A stretch of 64,000 nucleotides of DNA from assembly GCA_963783865.1 (NCBI GenBank), contig CAWAPD010000005.1, positions 1 through 64,000 on the forward strand, read 5' to 3'. Below the pieces are notes generated by a model, which saw only the letters and a list, made by a program, of their open reading frames with translations, searched no databases and was not told where the DNA came from. How positions within the stretch are numbered: position 1 is the first letter of the stretch; each line of letters opens with the position of its first letter. Shown piece by piece: positions 29,862-39,627 of this stretch. The position numbers and the translations under genes were made by a program. The stretch comes from CAWAPD01 sp963783865 (lineage in GTDB: Bacteria; Actinomycetota; Thermoleophilia; UBA2241).

Positions 29862-30835
29862 CGACCCGCCGGCGGATCGCGCCGGGGACCAGGCGCAGGT
29901 CGCGGCGCGCGACCGCGGAGGCGAGGCTGCGGGACGAGCGCCTCCTCAGGGAGTGTCCCGGGGAACCGTGATGGCCGAACCTCTCGATGGACCGGGCGCG
30001 CTCGGCCAGCAGGGCGATGTAGGGCTCGTAGAGCCGCCGGATCAGCGTCGCGCGGCATGCGCACGTATCTGCTCGTCCCCAGGTCGTAGGCGACACTGCC
30101 GTAGAGCCGGAGTCCGTGGAAGTGGTAGGCGACGAGAGGAGTCCCATCGACGGTCACCGGCTCGCAGCCCGCGTCGACCCGGTAGGTCATCCAGTTCCAG
30201 GGAGCCAGCCCGAGGCCGGCGTCGCGCAGGACGACGACGCCGGCGAACAGCTCGGGCCAGCGGTCGAGGTACTTCTGGTCGGCGTAGCGGTCGCCCTCGA
30301 GGCGGTCGTAGCACCACTCGAGGCAGCGTTCGCGCCACCAGGCGAGGCACTCGCGGGCGTTGGCGTCGTTGCGGAAGAGCAGGATGCCCACGTTGTACTT
30401 GCCGTACGTCTCCTTGTCGGCCAGTTGAGGCGGGAAGCGGTGTTCCATGATCCCGATCGAGCCCTCGCCGAGCTCGGCGATGCCGGCCGTGGGCTCCGAG
30501 AAGAACATGACGTCGGCATCGACGTAGAAGAGCAGGTCGATCTCGGGATGGGTGCTGAGCAGGTGACCGCACCACGCGGGGGTGAGCGTGAAGAAGTATT
30601 CGACGAGGCTGCGATCGGCCTTCGCCGCCAGCAGGTCGGGGTCGGCCTTCTCGAGATCGGTCAGGGGTATGGCTCTGATCTCCGGGTAGTCGAGCTGTCC
30701 CAGGATGCGGGAGACGTCCTCGTCGAGGCAGAGGACCCAGAGGGTGAACTCGCCGACCGAGCGTTTGAGCGAGTCGTACAGGACCAGCCCGCGAGGGAGG
30801 TAGTTGGAGTCGAAGTACGTGCAGAGGTGGATCAC
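29862..30835 (-). CDS. GT8-like nucleotide-diphospho-sugar transferase, C-terminal frameshift, end uncertain
   Basis: Starts GTG 30835 (IHLCTYFDSNYLPRGLVLYDSL), overlapping the DegT stop by GTGA. GT-A features: FTLWVLCLDEDV, the metal site LLFYVDADVMFFSEP (DAD motif), KYNVGILLFRNDANARECLAWW and the YADQKYLDRWPELF region, followed by PLVAYHFHGLRLYG. Near 30055 one extra base shifts into RRLYEPYIALLAERARSIERFG. No stop is found in that frame before the next gene, so another undetected indel or a lost stop probably lies between 29862 and 29950. Predicted role: sugar transfer to the growing repeat unit. Confidence 0.7.
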
Positions 30836-31971
30836 CGGCCGGCACCCTTGCACCAGTCGGCGATCGCCTCCGTCACGCGCGTGGCGCGCTCGACACCGAG
30901 CTCGGGGAACATCGGCAGGCTCACGACCTCGCGCGCCGCCGCCTCGGACCGCGCGAGGCCGGAAGGGCCGGCGGGCACGTCGCGGTAGGCGGGGTGGAGG
31001 TGGGCAGGGACGGGATAGTGGATCCCCGTTCGCACGCCCCTGTCGGCGAGGTGCGCCGTGAACTGCGGGCGGCGGCTGGTGCGCACCACGTACTGGTGAT
31101 ACACGTGCGTCGAGCCTGGCCGACGCACGGGCGGCGAGACGTCGGGCAAGCCGCCGAGCCGCTCGTCGTAGATCTCGGCGATGGCCCGTCGCTTGGCGTT
31201 GTCCTCGTCGAGGTGACGCAGCTTCACGCGCAGCACGGCCGCCTGCAGCTCGTCGAGGCGGCTGTTGAGGCCGTCCTCCTGGCTGATCCGCTGGGCGTCC
31301 CAGCCGTACTGGCGCAGGCCGCGGAGGCGCTCGGCGACGGCGGCGTCGGACGTGACGACGGCGCCGCCGTCGCCGAGCGCCCCGAGGTTCTTGGTCGGGT
31401 AGAAGCTGAAGGCGCCGGCAACGCCGATGCTGCCGGCCCGGCGGCCGTCGAGCGTCGCGCCGTGTGCCTGGGCGCAGTCCTCGACCACCACGGCGCCGAC
31501 CGAGGCGGCGAGGCCGCCGATCGCATCGAGGTCGGCCATCTGGCCGTAGAGATGGACGGGCAGGACGGCGTCGCCGGGGCGAGCGTCGAACGTCTCGAGG
31601 GCCGCTTCAAGCGATGCCGGGTCCATGGCGTAGGTGCCGGCATCGATGTCGACGAACACGGGTGTCGCCCCGGCGCGGACGATCGCCGCCACCGTGGGCA
31701 CCGCGGTGAACGAGACCGTGAACACGCGGCTCGCCTCGGTGACGCCACACGCACGCAGCGCGAGCTCGATCGCGTCGGTCCCCGACGCCACCCCGACGGC
31801 CTGAGCGGCGCCGGCGTATGCCGCCAGCTCCGACTCGAAGGCGGCGACCTCAGGGCCGAGTACGTAGGCGCCGCCCTCGAGCACCGTGGCGATGGCGGCG
31901 TCGATCTCGGCGCGATGGGCCAGGTAGCCGGCGCGCGGGTCGGTCTGCGGGATCACGCCGGACGCTTTCAC
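30832..31971 (-). CDS. DegT/DnrJ/EryC1/StrS family sugar aminotransferase
   Basis: Intact 379-residue PLP enzyme from GTG 31971, overlapping the epimerase stop by GTGA. Motifs: GVASGTDAIELALRACGV, FTVSFTAVPTVAAIV, VEDCAQAHGATLDG and SFYPTKNLGALGDGGAVVTS (PLP Lys in PTKN), HLDEDNAKRRAIAEIY, GIHYPVPAHLHPAY, VVSLPMFPELG. Second DegT enzyme in the window, clearly diverged from the first at 13.9 kb, so it likely makes a different amino sugar. Its immediate partner is the upstream epimerase/dehydratase, which could supply the keto-sugar. Confidence 0.86.
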   Translation of the reverse strand: MKASGVIPQTDPRAGYLAHRAEIDAAIATVLEGGAYVLGPEVAAFESELAAYAGAAQAVGVASGTDAIELALRACGVTEASRVFTVSFTAVPTVAAIVRAGATPVFVDIDAGTYAMDPASLEAALETFDARPGDAVLPVHLYGQMADLDAIGGLAASVGAVVVEDCAQAHGATLDGRRAGSIGVAGAFSFYPTKNLGALGDGGAVVTSDAAVAERLRGLRQYGWDAQRISQEDGLNSRLDELQAAVLRVKLRHLDEDNAKRRAIAEIYDERLGGLPDVSPPVRRPGSTHVYHQYVVRTSRRPQFTAHLADRGVRTGIHYPVPAHLHPAYRDVPAGPSGLARSEAAAREVVSLPMFPELGVERATRVTEAIADWCKGAGR

Positions 31972-32996
31972 AGATAGTGCGCGAGGTGCTGCCGGTAGTA
32001 CTCGACCGTGCGCCCGAGGCCCTCGCCGATCGGCACGCGTGGCGCCCACGCGAGCGTCTGGCGCAGCAGCGAGTCGTCGGCGTAGTAGCTGCCGATGTCG
32101 ATGCGCTTGCGGTCGGCGGGGAACTCCTTGACGCTGAACGAGGCGCCCGGGCAGGCGGAGACGAGCGCTTCGGCGGTCTCGGTGAGCGTGACGCGCTCGC
32201 AGCCGCCGACGTTGAACACCCGTCCGTTCGTCTCGCCGACCACCGCCGCCAGCAGCAGGGCCTCGACCGCGTCGTCGACGTAGGTGTAGTCGCGATACTG
32301 CGAGCCCTCCCACACTTCGAACGGCTCGCCTTCGATGACCCGCTTCACCCAGATGCCGAGGAAGGTCTGCCGGGCGTCCTTGACCCGCATACAGGGTCCG
32401 TAGGTGTTGGTGAAGCGGAGCGCGCAGGCGGGGATGCCGTACACGTCGTGGTAGAGCAGGTGGTACCACTCGCCGGCGAGCTTGTTGATGCCGTTGACGT
32501 CGACCGGCCGCAGCGGGTGACGTTCGTCGACCGGCAGGTACTCCGGCCGGCCGTAGACCTGGCGCGTGCTGGCGAACACGACCCGGATGGCGGGGTTCGC
32601 GTGCCGGCACGCCTCGAGGATCGCAAGCTGGGAACTGGCGTTGATCTCGAGGTCGGTGTGCGGGTCGGCCATCGAGTCCATGTGGCTCGTCTGGCCGGCG
32701 AGGTTGAACAGGAACTCGTGCTCCCGGATCAGGTAGATCATGCTGTGCGCGTCGCGCACGTCGGAGATGTTGACGCGGACCGAGTCCTCGATGCCGGCGA
32801 TGTTGAAGAGGTTGCCGCCGTATTCGGGGATGAGGCTGTCGACCAAGGTGACGCGAGCGCCCAGCCCGACGAGGCGGCGCGCCAGGTTGGCGCCCATGAA
32901 CCCGAGACCCCCGGTGATGAGCACGTCGGCGCCGGCGAAGGCGGCCAGCCGCGGATCGGGCTCGGCCAGCGGCGTGCCGCACGCGTAGTCGTTCAC
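31968..32996 (-). CDS. NAD-dependent epimerase/dehydratase (extended SDR), catalytic Tyr position is Asn
   Basis: 342 residues from GTG 32996. Cofactor motif ITGGLGFMGANLARRL at residues 27-42; FLFNLAGQTSHMDSM; VVFASTRQVYGRPEYLP; RFTNTYGPCMRVKDARQTFL; RDYTYVDDAVEALLLA; VFNVGGCERVTLTETAEAL. In extended SDR enzymes the catalytic pair is YxxxK; here the aligned residues read NGINK with Asn168 and Lys172. The remaining fold is intact. It lies between the methyltransferase and the aminotransferase with GTGA overlaps on both sides, so it likely acts on a sugar nucleotide. Epimerase, dehydratase or a variant chemistry cannot be distinguished. Confidence 0.8.
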   Translation of the reverse strand: MNDYACGTPLAEPDPRLAAFAGADVLITGGLGFMGANLARRLVGLGARVTLVDSLIPEYGGNLFNIAGIEDSVRVNISDVRDAHSMIYLIREHEFLFNLAGQTSHMDSMADPHTDLEINASSQLAILEACRHANPAIRVVFASTRQVYGRPEYLPVDERHPLRPVDVNGINKLAGEWYHLLYHDVYGIPACALRFTNTYGPCMRVKDARQTFLGIWVKRVIEGEPFEVWEGSQYRDYTYVDDAVEALLLAAVVGETNGRVFNVGGCERVTLTETAEALVSACPGASFSVKEFPADRKRIDIGSYYADDSLLRQTLAWAPRVPIGEGLGRTVEYYRQHLAHYL

Positions 32997-33844
32997 TCTT
33001 GGGTCCCCTTCCCCCGAGCCTCGAACAGGAATCCCCGGTAGCACGCCTGCTCCGGCGCCCGCGGCACCAGCGGACGTTCGTCGATCAGGAACTCCCTGAC
33101 CAGTGCCATGCCGGCTCCCTGGACCGCCTGTAGGAAGTCGTCCCGGTTCAGGAACCAGCCAGGGTACTCGGTATCGTAGCCCATCGCCCTGGGCCGCTGC
33201 ACGACGACGAATGAGGGATGAGCGAACACGACCGGCAGGCGGGTCACATACAGGGAACCCGAGGCCGCGGCGGCGAGGCGTCGTGCGAGGGCGGCCCAGT
33301 CGCGCTCGTACTGCAGGGAGCTGCTGGCGACGATCAGGTCGTAGAGCTCGGCCAGACAGGCGTCGCCCTCATGGAAGGTGATGTCGGGCGACAGCTCGCG
33401 GCCGCGCCGACAGAGCGACGGCAGCTCCTTGACGTGGTAGTCGAGCGAGACGGTGGGGAGGAGGCGTCGGGCCAGCACTCCGTACTGCCCGACGCCTCCT
33501 CCCCAATCGAGGACCTTCAGGGTCGATCGGTCGTGGGCCGCGCGTTCGAGCACGTAGGCGAAGCACACGAGCGTGTTGTGCAGGGAGATGTCGAAGGAGT
33601 CGTGCGGCTGCCCGGCAGGGGCGCCTCCGAGGGGCGCTGAGCCTCCCGCGACCCGTTCCATCTCTCGCAGTCCTGTCGCCTGGGACTCCGCGACGGACGC
33701 CACGTCCCAGCCCGACGTCGCGCCGGAGTCCGGCCAGCCTGACGGGCAGTAGGTCCACTGGGAGAGCCGTGCGGGGGCGTGCCGGCCGGCGAGATCGGCG
33801 AGCGCGGGAGGGAGCAGCCGTCTCGACACGCGTCGGGTGTCCAC
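32993..33844 (-). CDS. TIGR04325-like putative methyltransferase
   Basis: Intact 283-residue protein from GTG 33844. The SAM-binding stretch is LKVLDWGGGVGQYGVLARRL, an unusual W-G-G-G variant of motif I seen in the TIGR04325/LIC12133 group; later DLIVASSSLQYERDWAAL and RLPVVFAHPSFVVVQRP, then GYDTEYPGWFLNRDDFLQAV. These proteins occur in O-antigen clusters, with no well-established substrate. It begins 5 nt after the GDP-mannose dehydratase gene and is coupled to the epimerase gene. Confidence 0.65.
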   Translation of the reverse strand: MDTRRVSRRLLPPALADLAGRHAPARLSQWTYCPSGWPDSGATSGWDVASVAESQATGLREMERVAGGSAPLGGAPAGQPHDSFDISLHNTLVCFAYVLERAAHDRSTLKVLDWGGGVGQYGVLARRLLPTVSLDYHVKELPSLCRRGRELSPDITFHEGDACLAELYDLIVASSSLQYERDWAALARRLAAAASGSLYVTRLPVVFAHPSFVVVQRPRAMGYDTEYPGWFLNRDDFLQAVQGAGMALVREFLIDERPLVPRAPEQACYRGFLFEARGKGTQE

Positions 33845-33848
33845 CCGG

Positions 33849-35001
33849 TCAGGCTCCGGAGCCGCGCATCACGCGTAGCGGCGAGCCGAGAGCCGCGTGC
33901 GCGAGGGTCATGTCGGTCCAGACCATCTCGGTCACCAGCTCGTCGAACGACACCGTGGGCTGCCAGCCCAGCTGCTGCCTGGCCTTGCTCGAATCGCCGA
34001 TCAGGCTGCTGACCTCGGTGGGCCGGAAGTAGTGCGGATCGACTCGGAGCACGGTGCCGCCGACGCCGGGGGCCGACGGTGTCGCTCCATTCGGGGCATC
34101 GCCGAGGCGCTCCTGCAGCACGGCTCCGTCGACCTCGACCACGGTCGCGACTTCGTCGACGCCCGTCGCCGGCGAACTCGATGGTCACGCCTACTTCGGC
34201 GAACGCTCGCTGCGTGAACTCGCGCACCGAATGCTGCTCGCCGGTGGCGATCACATAGTCGCCCGGCTCCTCCTGCTGCAGCATCAGGTGCATGGCGCGC
34301 ACGAAGTCGGCGGCGTGACCCCAGTCCCTGAGGGCGTCGAGGTTGCCGAGGTAGAGGACGTCCTGCATGCCCAGCACGATGCGCGCGACGGCACGGGTGA
34401 TCTTGCGCGTGACGAAGGTCTCGGCCCTCACGGGGCTCTCGTGGTTGAAGAGGATCCCGTTCGACGCGTGGAGCCCGTAGGCCTCGCGGTAGTTCACGAC
34501 GATCCAGTAGGCGTACACCTTGGCGGCGCCGTACGGGCTGCGAGGGTAGAACGGCGTCGTCTCGCGCTGAGGGACCTCCTGCGCGAGGCCGAACATCTCC
34601 GAGGTCGACGCCTGGTAGAAGCGGGTCTTCTGCTCGAGGCCGAGGATGCGGATGGCCTCGAGCAGGCGCAGCGTCCCGAGCGCGTCGGCGTTGGCGGTGT
34701 ACTCGGCCGTCTCGAACGAGACCTGCACGTGCGACTGGGCCGCGAGGTTGTAGATCTCGTCGGGCTGCGTCTCCTGCACGACGCGGATCAGGTTGGTGGC
34801 GTCGGTCATGTCGCCGTAGTGCATGAAGAACCTGACGCCGGGCTTGTGGGGGTCGGCGTAGAGGTGGTCGACCCGCTCGGTGTTGAACAGGCTGGCCCGC
34901 CGCTTGATCCCGTGCACCACGTAGCCGAGGTCGAGCAGGTACTCCGCCAGCAGGGCGCCGTCCTGGCCGGTGATCCCGGTGATGAGGGCGGTCTTCGTCA
35001 T
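33849..35001 (-). CDS. gmd: GDP-mannose 4,6-dehydratase, one +1 shift
   Basis: Converts GDP-D-mannose to GDP-4-keto-6-deoxymannose, the precursor of GDP-fucose, rhamnose and other deoxysugars. From ATG 35001: ALITGITGQDGALLAEYLL (cofactor motif), HGIKRRASLFNTERVDHLY, YGDMTDATNLIRVV, YNLAAQSHVQVSFETAEYTA, FYQASTSEMFG, PYGAAKVYAYWIVVNYREAY (YxxxK) and NHESPVRAETFVTRKI. All are diagnostic. One extra base near 34170 shifts the frame; the rest (HYFRPTEVSSLIGDSSKARQQLGW) matches the family C-terminus. About 383 residues. GDP-mannose could come from the guanylyltransferase encoded at 49.3 kb. Confidence 0.92.
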
Positions 35002-35017
35002 GCTCTCCTCCAGTGCC

Positions 35018-35983
35018 TCACGACGCCGGCAGAGCTCCGCGGTCCAGGAACCAGTCGTACGTGGTGTGGATGCCGTCTTCCAGTCCCGTCACGGGAGCCC
35101 AGCCCAGTTGCTTGATCCGCGACACGTCGAGGAGCTTCCGCGGCGTACCGTCCGGCTTCGAGTCGTCCCAGACGATCTCGCCCGTGTGGCCGACCACGCC
35201 CTGGACGACCGCGGCGAGTTCGCCGATGGTCTGATCGGTCCCGGTCCCCACGTTGATGAGGCCGTCGGGCACCTGATCGGCGCTCACGCGCTCGAGCAGG
35301 AACACGACGGCCTCGGCGAGATCGTCGACGAACAGGAACTCCCGCCGCGGCGACCCCGTCCCCCAGAGCGTCACCGGCGCGTTGCCGGCCTCCTTCGCGT
35401 CGTGGAACTTGCGGATCATCGCGGGCAGCACATGACTCGACGCCAGGTCGAAGTTGTCTCCCGGGCCATACAGGTTCGTCGGCATCAGCGACAGGTAGTC
35501 GGTGCCGTACTCGCGGTTCAGGCTGCGGCAGATCTCGATGCCGGCGATCTTGGCGACGGCATACGGACGGTTCGTCTCCTCCAGCGGCCCCGTCAGGAGG
35601 TACTCCTCCTTGAGCGGCTGGGGAGCGAGCCTCGGATAGATGCACGAGCTGCCGAGGAACACGAGACGTTTGACGCCGGCCTCGTAGGCCGCCGTGATGA
35701 GGTTGAGCTCGATCGCGAGGTTGTCCGCGACGAACTCGTAGGGGTACTCCCAGTTGGCCATGATCCCGCCGACCCGCGCGGCGGCGATGATCATCGCGTC
35801 CGGTGCGACCTTCGCGACCAGGCGGCGGGTCGCCGCCTGGTCTCTCAAGTCGATATCCTCGATGCTGGCCGTGGCGACGTCCTGATGGTCGTGCCGGTCG
35901 AGGGCTCTGAGGATAGCGCTGCCGACCAGGCCCGTATGCCCGGCGAGGAGGATGCTTGCGGGTGTGGAACTGGTGTGGGACAC
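35018..35983 (-). CDS. fcl: GDP-L-fucose synthase
   Basis: Epimerase/reductase that turns the Gmd product into GDP-L-fucose. GTG 35983 (SHTSSTPASILLAGHTGLVG) starts the 321-residue protein. Motifs: LAGHTGLVGSAILRAL, VGGIMANWEYPYEFVADNL (the family's VGGI.AN), FLGSSCIYPRLAPQPLKEEY, RPYAVAKIAGIEICRSL (YxxxK), LMPTNLYGPGDNFDL, REFLFVDDLAEAVVFLLE. It lies 16 nt upstream of gmd in the same operon. A functional pair means the glycan likely contains L-fucose or a derivative. Confidence 0.92.
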   Translation of the reverse strand: MSHTSSTPASILLAGHTGLVGSAILRALDRHDHQDVATASIEDIDLRDQAATRRLVAKVAPDAMIIAAARVGGIMANWEYPYEFVADNLAIELNLITAAYEAGVKRLVFLGSSCIYPRLAPQPLKEEYLLTGPLEETNRPYAVAKIAGIEICRSLNREYGTDYLSLMPTNLYGPGDNFDLASSHVLPAMIRKFHDAKEAGNAPVTLWGTGSPRREFLFVDDLAEAVVFLLERVSADQVPDGLINVGTGTDQTIGELAAVVQGVVGHTGEIVWDDSKPDGTPRKLLDVSRIKQLGWAPVTGLEDGIHTTYDWFLDRGALPAS

Positions 35984-36028
35984 TGCGAACCGGCTCTCGA
36001 CTGCCGTGCATGGTATCACGATGGGTGG

Positions 36029-36871
36029 ATGTTCCGGGTGAACCCTCCTCGCGACGACGGGCGTCAACCGTCTGAAAACGGCCTCTCCACGAATGGCAAG
36101 GTCCCGCGCATCCTCGATATGCGCGTGGATCCCGTGGACATGGACACGGCCGAGTCGGTCATCCTCGACTGGTGTCACGAGCGGGCGGCGCGCGTCGTGT
36201 GCGCGGCCAACGTCCACATGGTCATGACCGCCTGGGACGACCCGCGATTCCGGGCTGTGGTCAACTCTGCCGACCTCGTGCTCCCCGACGGCGTTCCCAT
36301 GGTGTGGGGACTGCGCGCCCATGGATCTGCGGTCAGACGACGAGTCAGGGTGACCCTGGATCTGGTCGACCGCCTGCTGGTGGGAGCCGCTCGCGACGAC
36401 CTGCCGGTGAGCTTCTACGGGGGATCGGTCGACACGATGCCGCTCATCGGGCGGCGACTCTCCGCGCGGTTCCCGTCGCTCACGATCGGCGACATGGTCG
36501 TCGCTCCGTTCCACGCTCCTTCCGAGGCCGAAGACAGGGCAGCGGTCGAGGCGATCCGCTCCGCCGGTACGCGACTGCTCTTCGTCGGCATCGGCTGCCC
36601 CAAGCAAGAGTTCTGGATGGCCGCGCACCGCGAGGCGCTCTCGTGCGTGATGATCGGCGTCGGCGCCGCCTTCGATGTGCTCGCCGGACAGACCCGCGAG
36701 GCCCCCAGGTGGACCCGCGACATCGGGCTCGAGTGGGCGTACCGGCTCGCGCTCGAGCCACGGCGCCTCGGCGGCCGGTACCTCAAGCAGAACCCGCGAT
36801 TCGTCTACCACTTCGGCCGGGAGTGGATGGCCGGCGCGCTGGCGCGCCGTGCGACCGGGGTGGAGCGATGA
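36029..36871 (+). CDS. WecG/TagA/CpsF family glycosyltransferase (GT26)
   Basis: Intact 280-residue enzyme, divergent from the GDP-fucose genes. ATG 36029. Family blocks: RVVCAANVHMVMTAWDDPRF, SADLVLPDGVPMVWGLRA (conserved PDGVP), PVSFYGGSVDTMPLIG, LLFVGIGCPKQEFWMAAHRE, MIGVGAAFDVLAGQTREAPRW and the C-terminal basic stretch LALEPRRLGGRYLKQNPRF. It would add ManNAc-type sugar to a polyprenyl-linked primer. Intact counterpart of the broken gene at 11763-12646. The last 20 or so residues are basic and likely bind the membrane. Confidence 0.86.
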   Translation: MFRVNPPRDDGRQPSENGLSTNGKVPRILDMRVDPVDMDTAESVILDWCHERAARVVCAANVHMVMTAWDDPRFRAVVNSADLVLPDGVPMVWGLRAHGSAVRRRVRVTLDLVDRLLVGAARDDLPVSFYGGSVDTMPLIGRRLSARFPSLTIGDMVVAPFHAPSEAEDRAAVEAIRSAGTRLLFVGIGCPKQEFWMAAHREALSCVMIGVGAAFDVLAGQTREAPRWTRDIGLEWAYRLALEPRRLGGRYLKQNPRFVYHFGREWMAGALARRATGVER

Positions 36872-36884
36872 GGGCGAAGCCGGC

Positions 36885-36914
36885 TTGCCCATATGCGTGC
36901 GAGTGTCCTAACAT
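36885..36914 (+). promoter_or_regulatory. sigma-70-type promoter of the second Wzz/BY-kinase gene
   Basis: TTGCCC at 36885-36890, an 18-nt spacer and TAACAT at 36909-36914, with the kinase gene start at 36968. The -35 hexamer is identical to that of the paralogue's promoter at 18278. Confidence 0.4.
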
Positions 36915-36920
36915 GGCGGC

Positions 36921-36941
36921 AGGGCCGACTCCGTCGGCCCT
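36921..36941 (+). other. leader stem-loop of the second Wzz/BY-kinase gene
   Basis: AGGGCCGAC at 36921-36929, loop TCC, then GTCGGCCCT at 36933-36941: a perfect 9-bp stem just after the predicted promoter. No T-run follows; it may stabilise the transcript or act in attenuation. It could alternatively terminate the upstream gene. Confidence 0.45.
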
Positions 36942-36967
36942 AGGTGTGATGGTGCCAACGAAGGAGC

Positions 36968-38539
36968 ATGGTGGCGGGCGAACCCTCGTCTAACGTCGGT
37001 CTCACCGAGTATCTGAACATCCTCTGGCGCTGGAAGTGGGTCATGCTCGCGGTGGTCGTCGGCGCCAGCCTCCTGGCGTATTTTGCCGCTGCCCGCCAGA
37101 CGCCGCAGTACGCGGCGACGGCTACGCTTCTGTATGGTCGGCCTCTGAACATGTCGGACCCGCTCAGCTCCGGATCGGGCTACGTCGATCCGACGCAGCA
37201 GCAGCTCGACGTGGAGAGCGTCGGGACCATTATCGAGGGCCCGGACATCATCCAGCGGGTCACCCAGAGCGTCGGTTCGGGCGTCGCGAACTCGTCGACG
37301 GTGACCGCTACGGCCGTCTTGCCGAGCGACGCTCGCAACTACACGAACACCGCGACCATCACAGCGGTGTCGGCGAACCCTCAGCAGTCGGCGACCGTGG
37401 CGAACGCCTACGCGGCCGCGTTCGTCGCGGACCGCAAGGACCAGCAGAAAGTGCAGGTTCGTCAGGCGGAGGCGGTCATGCGCGGCGAGATGAACCGGAC
37501 GCCTCAGGCATCCTCCGACTATGTCATTCTCAATGGGCGCCTGCACGATCTGCAGATTTTGGAGTCGACCCTCACAGGTGACTTCCGGCTGGTCAAGCCG
37601 GCCATGCCGCCCAAACGACCTTTCGCTCCCAAACCGATGCGGTCGGCGCTCCTGGGGGCCGGCGTGGGCATCTTCGCGGCCGTCGGTGTGGCCTTCCTCC
37701 TTGAACAGCTCAACACGCGCATCCGCGACTACCGCGAGACGGCCGAGATCCTTCGTCTGCCCGTCATCGGACGCATCCCGGCGCTGCCCAAGAAGTACTC
37801 GGGTGACCACAGTGTGACGGTGATCGACTTCCCTGAAAGCCGTACGGCAGAGGCCTTCCGCATGCTCCGTGGCAACCTGGATTTCGTGTGCGTCGACGAC
37901 GAGACTCACGCGCTTCTGGTCACGAGCTGTTGGCAGGGCGAGGGGAAGAGCATGACGATCGCCAACCTGGCCGTCGCGCTGGCCCTGGCGGGCAAGAAGG
38001 TCGTGCTGATCGATGGCGACTTGCGCCGCCCGCAGATGCACCAGTACTTCGACCTTGCCAACGACAGCGGTCTTTCGGCAGTCCTTGGTGGCCGGGAGAC
38101 CGTGGACGAGGCCATGCAGTCCGTCGATCTCTGGAAAGCCGCGTCGACCGGCGGCAACGGTTCGAAGCCGGCAGAGGAGGACCAGCTGCAGAAGGGCGAG
38201 CTGTCGATACTCACGTCGGGTCCGGAACCGCCGAACCCGGGCGAGATGATCGCCTCGAAGCGCTTCGCCTCATTGATGGATGAGCTGAAGCTTCACCATG
38301 ACTTCGTTCTCGTTGACTCGCCGGCCATCATGGCCGTGGGCGACGCTGCCGCGCTCGCGCAGGGAGTCGACGGCGTCATCGTCCTCGTCGACATCTCGAC
38401 GACCCGACGTCCGGCCCTGCGCGAGGTGCGCGAGATCCTCGACCCGATGCCGTGCCGCAAGCTCGGCATCATCGTAGTGCGCGAGAAGATCCCCTCGGCG
38501 AAGCCGTACCGGTACTCCTACTACAAGTACCACACCTGA
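36968..38539 (+). CDS. polysaccharide co-polymerase/tyrosine autokinase (Wzz domain fused to CpsD-like BY-kinase)
   Basis: Intact 523-residue paralogue of the gene at 18362. Wzz part: LTEYLNILWRWKWVMLAVVV (first membrane helix), the AARQTPQYAATATLLY motif, proline-rich KPAMPPKRPFAPKPMRS and a second helix at about residues 223-245. Kinase part: SCWQGEGKSMTIANLA (Walker A, about residue 319), VVLIDGDLRRPQMH (Walker A'), FVLVDSPAIMAVGDAA (Walker B) and a tyrosine tail YRYSYYKYHT. AAGGAG at 36961-36966 leaves only 1 nt before ATG 36968 but 4 nt before GTG 36971, so GTG 36971 (MAGEPSSN) may be the real start. Regulates length and export of one of the two glycans. Confidence 0.92.
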   Translation: MVAGEPSSNVGLTEYLNILWRWKWVMLAVVVGASLLAYFAAARQTPQYAATATLLYGRPLNMSDPLSSGSGYVDPTQQQLDVESVGTIIEGPDIIQRVTQSVGSGVANSSTVTATAVLPSDARNYTNTATITAVSANPQQSATVANAYAAAFVADRKDQQKVQVRQAEAVMRGEMNRTPQASSDYVILNGRLHDLQILESTLTGDFRLVKPAMPPKRPFAPKPMRSALLGAGVGIFAAVGVAFLLEQLNTRIRDYRETAEILRLPVIGRIPALPKKYSGDHSVTVIDFPESRTAEAFRMLRGNLDFVCVDDETHALLVTSCWQGEGKSMTIANLAVALALAGKKVVLIDGDLRRPQMHQYFDLANDSGLSAVLGGRETVDEAMQSVDLWKAASTGGNGSKPAEEDQLQKGELSILTSGPEPPNPGEMIASKRFASLMDELKLHHDFVLVDSPAIMAVGDAAALAQGVDGVIVLVDISTTRRPALREVREILDPMPCRKLGIIVVREKIPSAKPYRYSYYKYHT

Positions 38540-38630
38540 TCTCTCGGCGGCCGCCGCGCCGTCGCCCCCGGTTTGTCGAGCCGCGCCACGCCGACGTCGC
38601 GCCCCGGGCGGGCTCCCGCGAAAGGTCTTG

Positions 38631-39584
<954 letters not shown>

Positions 39585-39627
39585 GTTGCGCTCCTTTCTG
39601 ACGACGGACAAGCGAGAGAAGAGGGCG

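Noticed and set aside
30832..32982. A 716-residue open frame covering aminotransferase plus a long N-terminal extension
   Set aside because: The N-terminal 337 residues are an Arg/Pro/Ala-rich shadow of the epimerase gene in another frame.
35018..36892. A 624-residue open frame containing GDP-fucose synthase
   Set aside because: The N-terminal half is antisense to the WecG/TagA gene at 36029-36871 and has no domain content; GTG 35983 is the real start.
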